Shown here in pieces: positions 1 through 6,108 of a stretch of DNA of 13,925 nucleotides. Made by a program: the position numbers and the translations under genes. The stretch is from NCBI GenBank assembly GCA_910587865.1, contig CAJUNX010000068.1:1-13925 (forward strand), given 5' to 3'. Positions within the stretch are counted from its first letter, which is position 1; every line of letters starts with the position of its first letter. The stretch is from an uncultured Roseburia sp. Its GTDB lineage: Bacteria; Bacillota; Clostridia; Lachnospirales; Lachnospiraceae. A model generated the notes under the pieces. It saw nothing but the letters and a program-made list of their open reading frames with translations, was not told the DNA's origin and made no database searches.

Positions 1-262
1 TTTGTTCTTCCTCTCCGCTTAATGCAGTAAGCATGATGATAGGAACCTGGGATTGCTTTCTTATAAATTCACAAACGGCAAATCCATCAATTTTGGGGAG
101 CATTACATCTAGCAGCACCAAATCAAATTGCGAGGCAGAGAATACAGAAAGGGCTTCCACACCGTCGCTGGCTAACCTGATCTCATATCCCGCCTCTTGC
201 AAAAAGTTCTTCAAAAGCTCTTGAATGTCCAAGTCGTCCTCGACAACGAAAATCCTTTGCAT
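1..262 (-). CDS. Response regulator receiver domain, N-terminal part (gene runs off the window)
   Basis: Reading the minus strand from the ATG at 262 gives 87 codons of a CheY-like receiver domain beginning MQRIFVVEDDLDIQELL. The acidic pair D9-D10, the phospho-acceptor D52 in LVLLDVMLPKIDGF and the switch threonine T79 in IIMLTA are all present; the conserved lysine and any output domain lie beyond position 1. A GGAGGTG ribosome site sits just upstream of the start. The protein receives phosphate from a partner histidine kinase in the cytoplasm. The sequence style suggests an OmpR/VanR-type transcription factor, but the DNA-binding domain is not visible, so that is inference. It is transcribed away from the rest of the window and has no evident link to the cas operon. 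Confidence 0.93.
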   Translation of the reverse strand, partial: MQRIFVVEDDLDIQELLKNFLQEAGYEIRLASDGVEALSVFSASQFDLVLLDVMLPKIDGFAVCEFIRKQSQVPIIMLTALSGEEEQ

Positions 263-325
263 AACGACACCTCCGGGAACCAGCATAACAGAGTATTTTG
301 TGATTAGTGTGTAGTTTTCAAATGT

Positions 326-361
326 TCTGTTTATTATACCTTAATCCGATGTATTCCGCAA
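326..361 (-). promoter_or_regulatory. Candidate promoter of the response regulator gene
   Basis: On the minus strand a perfect TATAAT (338 down to 333) lies 17 bp downstream of TTGCGG (361 down to 356). Transcription would begin near 326 and leave a leader of roughly 65 nt before the GGAGGTG site and the ATG at 262. The -35 box is weak (3 of 6), so the call rests on the -10 box and the spacing. Confidence 0.5.
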
Positions 362-410
362 TCTTGCAAAGCGAAAAGAAATACTGCTAAAATATAAGAT
401 TATATTTCGT

Positions 411-428
411 TCGTATATTCATATACGA
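411..428. promoter_or_regulatory. Perfect palindrome, likely operator
   Basis: TCGTATA, a TTCA centre and TATACGA form a perfect 7-bp dyad of 18 bp, about 30 bp upstream of the remains of an XRE-type regulator gene. A GATAAT at 436-441 could be the -10 box of that gene, which would put the dyad over the -35 zone, as expected for an autorepressor operator. No repressor contact can be shown from sequence alone. The AT-rich make-up raises the chance of a fortuitous palindrome, but a 7+7 match is long. Confidence 0.45.
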
Positions 429-458
429 AATGCAAGATAATATAGAAATGATGTGAGA

Positions 459-713
459 ATGTACCAATATGAAAAGCGCCTGGATTGCCGCGCTCTGGGA
501 AAAGAAATCAAGCGCAGACGCAAGGCCAAAGGCTGGACGCAGGAGCTCTGGCCCGTCTTGCAGACCTTACAAACCGCTCTGGCACACGCTGATAGAGCGC
601 AACATGAGGAAAGAGGATTTAAGGCTTGCCGCTGGCCTGACCCAAATAGGATAGCCAACATGGGCAAAGAAGGGAAGCTTGTCCTTACAAAAGACAAAAC
701 AAGGGCAGATTGA
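459..713 (+). pseudogene. Decayed composite of XRE (Cro/CI-type) helix-turn-helix regulators
   Basis: The first frame (ATG at 459) reads MYQYEKRLDCRALGKEIKRR, then RKAKGWTQE, the start of an XRE domain. It then loses sense. From about 568 another frame gives YKPLWHTLIERNMRKEDLRL followed by AAGLTQI, which looks like the beginning of a second small XRE protein, and stops at 652-654. The continuation expected in that family, IANMGKEGKLVLT, appears back in the first frame near 648-690 and is cut short at 713. At least two frameshifts and an internal deletion therefore join pieces of two regulators. The first frame happens to stay open, so an 84-residue product is possible, but it would lack an intact DNA-binding fold. 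Family assignment is from motif memory. A perfect palindrome lies just upstream. Confidence 0.65.
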
Positions 714-830
714 AAGGAATAGTGTTTATCACAGCAAACTGAATTTTTGTAAAATCTATTTCCTCTGGGAAGTGATTGCGGTATAATGGAGCCATTGATA
801 AATTGTTAAGTTGATGGAGAAATTATCGAA

Positions 831-1430
831 ATGACCGAAAAAGAAAAAATGCTTGCCGGAATGTTGTATGACCCATCTGATTCAGAACTGACGGAATTAC
901 TTATAAAAGCAAGAAAACTGGCCAGACAATATAACCAAATGGATGAAGATGAGTCAGAAAAACGTATGGATATTCTTCGGGAGTTACTTCCTAATACTCC
1001 TAATTTGCCAGGTCTTCAGGCACCTGTTTATTTTGATTATGGATGCAATACATACTTTGGTAAGTTTTGTGGAACGAATTTTAACTTCACCTGTCTGGAT
1101 GTATGCCCGGTACATATTGGTGATAACGTGATGATCGGACCAAATGTTACCTTAGCAACTCCAATGCATCCGCTTTTACCGGAAGAACGAAATGTAAGGC
1201 AGCGAGAAGATGGCAGTTATTATAATCTGGAATATGCTAAACCGATTACCATAGAAAACGACTGTTGGTTAGCAGCTAATGTTACTGTCTGCGGTGGTGT
1301 AACGATTGGAGAAGGAAGTGTAATTGGTGCAGGAAGTGTTGTTACAAGAAGTATTCCTCCACATAGTTTGACGGCAGGGAATCCTTGTCGAGTGATTCGT
1401 GAATTAACTGAAGCTGATAGAATGAAGTAA
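831..1430 (+). CDS. Maltose/galactoside-type O-acetyltransferase (hexapeptide repeat)
   Basis: This 199-residue protein has the layout of the LacA/Maa/NodL family: an N-terminal helical segment (about 1-55, starting MTEKEKMLAGMLYDPSD), then a left-handed beta-helix of hexapeptide repeats (VHIGDNVMIGPNVTLAT near 94-110; ITIENDCWLAANVTVCGGVTI and following, near 140-180) and the closing AGNPCRVIREL. H113 in TPMHPL matches the catalytic histidine that activates the sugar hydroxyl. Family members transfer acetyl from acetyl-CoA to the 6-hydroxyl of sugars in the cytoplasm and form trimers. The length is typical. The start at 831 follows GGAGA at 816-820 with a rather long gap, and a TATAAT at 782-787 could be the -10 box. 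It stands alone and is lower in GC than the cas genes. The precise sugar cannot be read from the sequence. Confidence 0.9.
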   Translation: MTEKEKMLAGMLYDPSDSELTELLIKARKLARQYNQMDEDESEKRMDILRELLPNTPNLPGLQAPVYFDYGCNTYFGKFCGTNFNFTCLDVCPVHIGDNVMIGPNVTLATPMHPLLPEERNVRQREDGSYYNLEYAKPITIENDCWLAANVTVCGGVTIGEGSVIGAGSVVTRSIPPHSLTAGNPCRVIRELTEADRMK

Positions 1431-1689
1431 ATATGATTCGTGAGGATGCTTTCAGTCTTATTGAAAGAGTGAAAGTATGCAAGGATTTGAAATAAATTTA
1501 TTAAAAATGGTTGATTATCTCAAAAAAGTCTTGATTTACGGGCATACAGGCAGGAGTTCAAGCTGAATTTACTACCAGTTTACTACTTTTGAAGGAAAGA
1601 GCCTTGATATGCCGCCCGGAACCCTGCCAGCCCAGCCACCGGCACGCAGCATTGAGAAAGCATAAATGAAAACGGAATACGACGCAGAC

Positions 1690-1737
1690 GCGGCGTTTCT
1701 CTATCCCAATACAGGGAGAACAGGAACGCCGCTTTTT
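1690..1737 (+). terminator. Candidate factor-independent terminator
   Basis: GCGGCGTT (1690-1697) pairs with AACGCCGC (1725-1732), an inner TCTC/GAGA pairing can extend the stem, and the right arm is followed at once by five T residues (1733-1737). The loop is long (27 nt without the inner pairs). Orientation of the T run places termination on the plus strand, so it would separate the acetyltransferase side from the CheW-like gene. Confidence 0.55.
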
Positions 1738-1960
1738 ATGCGCTCCTTTCATTGCTTGAAAGAATGTTTCCCGCGTCAGTTCCTCGGCAAGTCCGCTGGT
1801 CTCAATAAAAACGGTCCGCTGCAGATCTTCACAGGCGTTCTGAACCTATTATACAGGTGCATTATAACAGCCTGCGGGGAATTGTTAATGTCTTTTCGGC
1901 TCACGGAAATGAATCTCATCGGCTGTGAACTTATATTTTGCATGAAATGCCGGCAATCTG

Positions 1961-1989
1961 TTGCGCATAAAGAAAAGGAAAGCTATAAT
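1961..1989 (+). promoter_or_regulatory. Candidate promoter of the CheW-like gene
   Basis: A perfect TATAAT at 1984-1989 is preceded 17 bp upstream by TTGCGC (1961-1966, 3 of 6 matches). It lies about 90 bp before the start of the CheW-like gene and downstream of the hairpin terminator. No clear terminator is seen between the end of that gene and the CRISPR-repeat mimic at 2687, so this promoter might also supply that RNA; that extension is inference. Confidence 0.5.
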
Positions 1990-2078
1990 AAAATAAGGAT
2001 CAGTTTACAGCTGCGCCGGATGTTTTTTGTATACGGCACTGGAGTTTGGGCGCCAGACGGATGAGAAGGAGGGTAATG

Positions 2079-2618
2079 ATGCAGTTTTTGTCATTTTCAT
2101 TAAATGGGCTGGATTACGGGATTCCGCTTGATGATGTTGTCACGATCGAAAACAGGAAGGATGTGCTTCCGGTTCCGACGGCTCCGACCCATATCAAAGG
2201 GATTGTGAAGCGTCACGGAGAGCTGATACCGGTGTTTTCGCTTACTTCGCGTTTTGGTCTGCCGGACGGGCCGTCGGAGAGCCTCGTGATTGTAAAAACA
2301 GAGGGGATGAAGCTTGGCCTTGAGGTCGGAAAGGTGCGGGCGATTAAAGACGTGGGCGGCACGGATGTGCTTCCGATGCCCGCGCTTATGGGCGGCTTGA
2401 GGAATTGTTTTAATGACGTCGCATCCCTGCAGAAGGAGCTTATCGTCCTGGTGGATGTGAAAGAGCTGCTTACAGAGGAGGAACGCGAGCTCGTCCGCAG
2501 TCTGGTCGACGACGCGGAGGAGAAGGAAGCGGAGGAACGCAGGAAGCAGGAAGAGGAAGAGCGAAGGAAAAAGGAGGAGGCGAAACGGGCCAGGGAAGAA
2601 GCGGCGGGGAAGGCGTAG
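2079..2618 (+). CDS. CheW-like chemotaxis coupling protein with charged C-terminal tail
   Basis: The 179-residue product starts MQFLSFSLNGLDYGIPLDDV and shows the CheW signature order: an N-terminal FLSFSLNGLDYGIP strand pair, VPTAPTHIKGIVKRHGELIPV near residues 35-55, then SLVIVKTEGMKLGLEVGKVRAI. CheW proteins link chemoreceptors to the CheA kinase at the inner face of the membrane. Residues from about 132 on are an unusual tail of alternating Glu/Arg/Lys (EERELVRSL, EEKEAEERRKQEEEERRKKE) likely to form a single long charged helix or coiled coil. The start is set by AAGGAGGG at 2066-2073; ATG codons at 2076 and 2079 are both in frame, and 2079 has the better spacing. No CheA or receptor gene is adjacent, so its partner is unknown and a role outside classical chemotaxis is possible. 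Confidence 0.85.
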   Translation: MQFLSFSLNGLDYGIPLDDVVTIENRKDVLPVPTAPTHIKGIVKRHGELIPVFSLTSRFGLPDGPSESLVIVKTEGMKLGLEVGKVRAIKDVGGTDVLPMPALMGGLRNCFNDVASLQKELIVLVDVKELLTEEERELVRSLVDDAEEKEAEERRKQEEEERRKKEEAKRAREEAAGKA

Positions 2619-2686
2619 CCGGTCAGTAAATCGTTCAGGTGTGCGGTTGTACAGCGAAATCGCAGAAAGCAAGCCTGATTTGTATT

Positions 2687-2752
2687 GTCCTGTTCCGTTG
2701 GAACAGGTGGATTGAAATGTGTTGTGTATGTTATATGTCCTATCAGGCAATT
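2687..2752 (+). ncRNA. CRISPR-like guide RNA (CreR/crlRNA type): repeat mimic plus pseudo-spacer aimed at the cas3 promoter
   Basis: Positions 2687-2718 copy the architecture of the array repeat: GT, an 8-bp perfect stem (CCTGTTCC 2689-2696, GGAACAGG 2700-2707), a GTT loop, and the 11-nt handle TGGATTGAAAT (2708-2718). The last 13 nt equal the array repeat, while the stem has another sequence with every pair compensated, so fold and handle appear to be under selection. Cas5c should cut at the stem base and leave UGGAUUGAAAU, as on true crRNAs. The next 17 nt (2719-2735) match the cas operon promoter at 2872-2888 except at 6 and 12, the unread positions of type I guides. Ends are not defined: 2752 assumes a normal 34-nt guide, no clear promoter lies just upstream, and a large hairpin starts at 2742. 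Known family: Cas-regulating RNAs, which repress cas promoters by partial pairing. Function here is inferred. Confidence 0.85.
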
Positions 2753-2801
2753 GCAGAAGCTAAAAGATGATTGGAATCCCGTTATTCTGCATATGCCTGA
2801 T
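2742..2801 (+). repeat. Long imperfect inverted repeat between the guide RNA and the cas3 promoter
   Basis: The arm 2742-2758 (ATCAGGCA, AT, TGCAGAA) and the arm 2785-2801 (TTCTGCA, TA, TGCCTGAT) are complementary at 15 of 17 positions with a 26-nt loop. The left arm starts 24 nt into the pseudo-spacer, just after the part that matches the promoter. The hairpin could cap or terminate the guide RNA or serve as a protein site. There is no run of T after the right arm, so a classical terminator is not supported. Confidence 0.6.
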
Positions 2802-2852
2802 ATGTATATAAATCTGTGAAAAGATAAATTTCATTTTTCGACAAAAATAGTG

Positions 2853-2881
2853 TTGACATAAAAAATACTTTGTGTTATGTA
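2853..2881 (+). promoter_or_regulatory. cas operon promoter
   Basis: A consensus TTGACA at 2853-2858 is followed after 17 bp by TATGTA (2876-2881), preceded by TG one base upstream (an extended -10). TATATT at 2880-2885 is an alternative -10 with a longer spacer. Transcription would begin near 2888, about 25 nt before the GTG start of cas3. This is the only strong promoter seen ahead of the closely packed cas genes, so it probably drives all seven. Confidence 0.75.
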
Positions 2882-2888
2882 TATTATA
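2872..2888 (+). promoter_or_regulatory. Predicted binding site of the guide-RNA-loaded effector complex in the cas promoter
   Basis: Counting from the first base after the repeat mimic, guide positions 1-5 (GTGTT), 7-11 (TGTAT) and 13-17 (TTATA) equal 2872-2876, 2878-2882 and 2884-2888, with mismatches only at 6, 12 and then 18 onward. The site covers the -10 box and the predicted start point, so binding would block RNA polymerase. The three bases on the PAM side (2869-2871) are TTT; the usual I-C PAM is TTC, so this would be a near-consensus PAM. Pairing of 17 nt is short for cleavage, as expected of a regulator. Confidence 0.75.
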
Positions 2889-2913
2889 CAAAAGAGAAGA
2901 GGAGGTGCATACC

Positions 2914-5370
2914 GTGAACTGTCTCGGACATATCCGTATCCTGCCGGATGAAAGCCGCCTGGAACAGACTGCGGCAGAGCACTGCAGAAAGACGGCAGAA
3001 TATGCGGGGGAGTGTCTGCGCGGCATCGGTCTTGCGGCGCCGGGATATCTTGCGGGTCTGCTCCATGATTTCGGTAAATTTCAGAGCACGTATCAGGAGT
3101 ATCTGGAGAAGGCGGCAGCGGGAGAGCCGGTAAAGCGCGGTTCCGTGATCCACACGTTTCAGGGCTGCCGGATGCTGCTGGAGCGCTATCATGAAGAGAC
3201 GCCCGACCGCTATGAGGATATCACTGCCGAGCTGCTGGCTTTTGCGGTGGGAGCGCACCACGGCCTGTTCGACTGCGTGGATGAAAGGCGGCGTTCGGGC
3301 TTTTTTCACCGGATGACGGCGGAGGGGATTTCTTATAAGGAGGCGGTCACGAATTTTACAGGGCAGTGCGCAGATGAGACGGAGATCCGTGAGCTGTTTG
3401 ATCGTGCGAACGGAGAGCTGACGGTTGTCTATGACCGGCTTGCGGCGATGACGGAGAAAGCGGAAGTCAAAGCAGCGAAGACGGAAAGCGCGGCAGACGG
3501 CGGCAGCGGGACCGGCGACGGGGAGACCGGGGCGGATGACAGGGAGCTGCTGTTTTATCTCAGTTTTCTGGCGCGGCTGATTCTCTCCGCCGTGATCGAG
3601 GGGGACCGGCGTGATACGGCGGAATTTATGACGGATGCGGTTTTCCCGGATTACGGGGAGGACATGCGGGAGTTCTGGAACCGGCGCCTTGCGTATCTGA
3701 AGCGGAAGTTAGGCGGGCTTTCGAATCCTTCCCGGATCGGACAGGCCAGGCAGGCGATCTCGGACCAGTGTGAGAGGTTTGCGCAAAATCCCTGCGGCGT
3801 GTACCGGTTTCACGTGCCGACCGGGGCGGGAAAGACGCTGAGCGGTCTTCGGTTTGCGATGGCGCACGCAGAGCGCTGGAACAAAAAAAGGATTATTTTT
3901 ACCGCGCCTCTTTTGACCATACTGGATCAGAACGCGAAGGTGATTCATGAGTTTATCGGGGACGACAGCGTGATCCTCGAACATCATTCGAATGTGATCC
4001 ACACGGAGGAGAATGCCGAGACGCTGGATGAAAAGGAGCTTGTGACAGAAAACTGGGGTGCGCCCGTCATTATTACTACGCTTGTACAGCTTTTACATAC
4101 ATTATTTGACGGAAAGACGTCATCCGTGAGAAGATTTCAGGCGTTATGCGACAGTGTGATTGTGATCGACGAGGTGCAGACCGTGCCGAACCGGCTTTTA
4201 TCACTGTTTAACCTGGCGGTCAATTTCCTCTCGGAGATCTGCCATGCAACGGTGGTCTTATGCTCGGCCACGCAGCCGTGCCTGGAACAGGCCGTACATC
4301 CGCTGAGGAACACGCCGCAGGAGATCATTCCGTATCAGAAAGAGCTGTGGAGTGCGTTTGAGCGAACCCGTCTGGTGGATGCCGGAGGGCGCAGGCTGGA
4401 GGAAATCCCGGATTTTGTGCGGGAGAGGGCGCAGGAGACGGACAGTCTGCTCATCGTCTGCAACAAGAAGCAGGAGGCGGAATTTTTGTTCCGGCAGCTT
4501 TCCGGTGAGGAATTCCTCTGTTTTCATCTGTCGGCGGCCATGTGCATGCAGCACCGCAGAAATGTGCTGGAGGATATGGAGCGGGCATTAACGGACAGCA
4601 GATCCGGCGACAAAAAGGTGATCTGCGTCTCCACGCAGGTGATCGAAGCCGGCGTGGACATCTCCTTCGGGTGTGTGATCCGTCTGACAGCGGGCATGGA
4701 CAGCGTGATCCAGGCAGCGGGGCGGTGCAACCGGAACGGGGAGCGTAAGGGACTGGCGCCGGTTTATCTGCTGGGGTGCATGGACGAGTCCCTTGGCATG
4801 CTTCGCGAGATTCAGGAAGCGAAGACGGCGACAACCGCGCTGCTCACCGCATATAAAGAGAATGCGGCGCGTTTTGGGGACAGGCTTTCATCCGACGAGG
4901 CGATCGGATATTTTTACCGGAAACTTTACCGCGAGATGTCGGAGAACTATCAGGACACTGCGGTGCCGAACGAAACGTACACGCTGTTTTCCCTGCTGTC
5001 GGATAATGAAGCCTTTGCGGACGAGGACTGTGAATGCTGTGGGAGTTACTGCCTGAATCAGGCATTTGCGCTGGCGGGAGGGCAGTTTACGGTGTTTGAT
5101 GAAAATACGGAGGACGTCGTCGTGCCATACGGGGAGGGGGAGCGGCTGATCGCGGAGCTGTGCAGCCATCCGGATGATCTGAGTTTTTTTAAAGACTGGA
5201 AGGAGCGGGCAAAGCCCTACACGGTTTCGCTCTACCAGCATCAGAAGCGGCAGCTCGGATCGGACGGCCTTTCCATGGTGTCCGGCGTGCTGGTGTTACA
5301 GCCGGGATGTTACGATGACCGGACCGGGCTTGTGACAGAACAGAAGAGACTGGAATTTATGGAGGTGTAG
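2914..5370 (+). CDS. cas3: CRISPR-associated helicase/nuclease Cas3 (type I-C)
   Basis: This 818-residue protein is the target-degrading enzyme of the system. The N-terminal HD nuclease domain shows H23, the H51-D52 pair in LLHDFGK and H115-H116 in VGAHHGLFD. The superfamily 2 helicase follows, with Walker A PTGAGKT (302-308), the DEVQ box (419-422), SAT (451-453), STQVIEAGVDIS and the arginine motif QAAGRCNRNG (from 600). HD-helicase order and length are normal for I-C. Cas3 is recruited by the effector complex once a target R-loop forms, nicks the displaced strand and degrades it using ATP. The start is GTG 2914, 8 nt after GAGGAGGTG; a GTG at 2872 is also in frame but lies inside the promoter. 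An Ala/Gly/Asp-rich stretch at about 181-211 is an apparent linker insertion. First gene of the operon. Confidence 0.97.
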   Translation: MNCLGHIRILPDESRLEQTAAEHCRKTAEYAGECLRGIGLAAPGYLAGLLHDFGKFQSTYQEYLEKAAAGEPVKRGSVIHTFQGCRMLLERYHEETPDRYEDITAELLAFAVGAHHGLFDCVDERRRSGFFHRMTAEGISYKEAVTNFTGQCADETEIRELFDRANGELTVVYDRLAAMTEKAEVKAAKTESAADGGSGTGDGETGADDRELLFYLSFLARLILSAVIEGDRRDTAEFMTDAVFPDYGEDMREFWNRRLAYLKRKLGGLSNPSRIGQARQAISDQCERFAQNPCGVYRFHVPTGAGKTLSGLRFAMAHAERWNKKRIIFTAPLLTILDQNAKVIHEFIGDDSVILEHHSNVIHTEENAETLDEKELVTENWGAPVIITTLVQLLHTLFDGKTSSVRRFQALCDSVIVIDEVQTVPNRLLSLFNLAVNFLSEICHATVVLCSATQPCLEQAVHPLRNTPQEIIPYQKELWSAFERTRLVDAGGRRLEEIPDFVRERAQETDSLLIVCNKKQEAEFLFRQLSGEEFLCFHLSAAMCMQHRRNVLEDMERALTDSRSGDKKVICVSTQVIEAGVDISFGCVIRLTAGMDSVIQAAGRCNRNGERKGLAPVYLLGCMDESLGMLREIQEAKTATTALLTAYKENAARFGDRLSSDEAIGYFYRKLYREMSENYQDTAVPNETYTLFSLLSDNEAFADEDCECCGSYCLNQAFALAGGQFTVFDENTEDVVVPYGEGERLIAELCSHPDDLSFFKDWKERAKPYTVSLYQHQKRQLGSDGLSMVSGVLVLQPGCYDDRTGLVTEQKRLEFMEV

Positions 5371-5373
5371 CGG

Positions 5374-6108
5374 TTGAAAAATACGAAGTATCCCAATATT
5401 GTGGAATTTGAGGTAACCGGGGATTACGCGCTGTTTTCCGATCCCCTGATGCGGGTCGGCGGGGAGAAGAGCACCTATCAGATCCCGACCTACGAGGCGC
5501 TGAAGGGAGTGCTCTCTTCGGTCTACTGGAAACCTACATTTGTTTGGATCATTGATGCGGTGCGGATCATGAATCCGATTCAGACCGAGGTAAAGGGAAT
5601 CCGCCCGATCAAATATCACGGCGGAAATGACCTGAGTTATTATACCTATCTGAAAAACTGCCGTTACCGGGTGCGGGCGCATTTCGAGTGGAATGAGAAC
5701 CGGCCAGAGCTGGAGGGGGACCGGAACGAAAACAAGCATCACGAGATCACAAAAAAAATGATCCGCAAAGGCGGACGCAGGGACGTTTTTCTGGGCGCCA
5801 GGGAATGTCAGGGATATGTGGAACCCTGTGTGTTTGATGAGGGTGAAGGGGCGTATGACGACAGGGAAGAGCTGGAGTTCGGTCTGATGTACCACGGCAT
5901 TACATACGCGGACGAGGCGTACTCGGAGGAGACGAAAGGAAAGATGACCGTCCGTTTTTTCCGCCCGGTGATGAAAAAGGGAATTGTCACATTTCCGCGC
6001 CCGGAGGAGTGCCCCTTCCACAAGACGATCGGGGAGATGGAGATAAAAGCCTTTGGGACGGAGGAAGAAAATTTCCTGGGACTGAAAGAATTCGGGGAGG
6101 TGAACTGA
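5374..6108 (+). CDS. cas5c: Cas5c (Cas5d), crRNA-processing endonuclease and effector subunit
   Basis: In type I-C there is no Cas6; Cas5c cuts the repeat hairpin and stays bound to the 5' handle in the effector complex. The 244-residue product has the expected N-terminal strand IVEFEVTGDYALFSDPLMR, the segment IPTYEALKGVLSSVYWKPTF and the NENKHHEI motif. Y51, K121 and H122 occupy the places of the catalytic Y46, K116 and H117 known for the Bacillus halodurans enzyme, with a constant offset of five. The start is TTG at 5374, three bases after the cas3 stop and 6 nt after GGAGGTG, which itself lies inside the end of cas3. It should also process the repeat mimic upstream of cas3, whose stem length and handle equal those of the array repeat. 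Confidence 0.95.
   Translation: MKNTKYPNIVEFEVTGDYALFSDPLMRVGGEKSTYQIPTYEALKGVLSSVYWKPTFVWIIDAVRIMNPIQTEVKGIRPIKYHGGNDLSYYTYLKNCRYRVRAHFEWNENRPELEGDRNENKHHEITKKMIRKGGRRDVFLGARECQGYVEPCVFDEGEGAYDDREELEFGLMYHGITYADEAYSEETKGKMTVRFFRPVMKKGIVTFPRPEECPFHKTIGEMEIKAFGTEEENFLGLKEFGEVN

Larger units (their letters stand above)
1431..2078. other. Intergenic stretch without a convincing gene, possible mobile-element debris
   Basis: About 650 bp separate the acetyltransferase from the CheW-like gene. A plus-strand open frame (1666-2064) lacks a plausible ribosome site and any familiar motif. On the minus strand a frame is open from 1845 to the stop at 1558 and reads EDLQRTVFIETSGLAEELTR then ETFFQAMKGAHKKRR, which looks protein-like for about 40 residues before turning into arginine- and cysteine-rich nonsense. 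It has no start codon at its head. I read this as the tail of a degraded gene, perhaps from an integrated element, but I do not recognise the family. The stretch also holds a hairpin terminator (1690-1737) and a promoter (1961-1989). Confidence 0.45.

Noticed and set aside
1449..1467. CTTTCA/TGAAAG dyad after the acetyltransferase gene as terminator
   Set aside because: A 6-bp AT-rich stem without a following T run is too weak to call.
1483..1493. GGATTTGAAAT, similar to the end of the repeat
   Set aside because: It carries an extra T, has no hairpin upstream and lies far from any cas promoter.
1666..2064. Plus-strand 132-codon open frame
   Set aside because: It has no ribosome site, spans a terminator hairpin and the next gene's promoter, and shows no recognisable motif.
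2687..2735. Interpretation as a CreTA-type toxin-antitoxin RNA pair, or as a leftover single phage spacer
   Set aside because: The guide part matches the cas3 promoter itself and not a small toxin RNA promoter, and no toxin-like mini-ORF under a matching promoter is seen. The period-6 mismatch pattern argues against a random phage spacer.
2872..2913. Upstream in-frame GTG at 2872 as cas3 start
   Set aside because: It lies within the -10 region and before the predicted transcription start; GTG 2914 has an ideal ribosome site.
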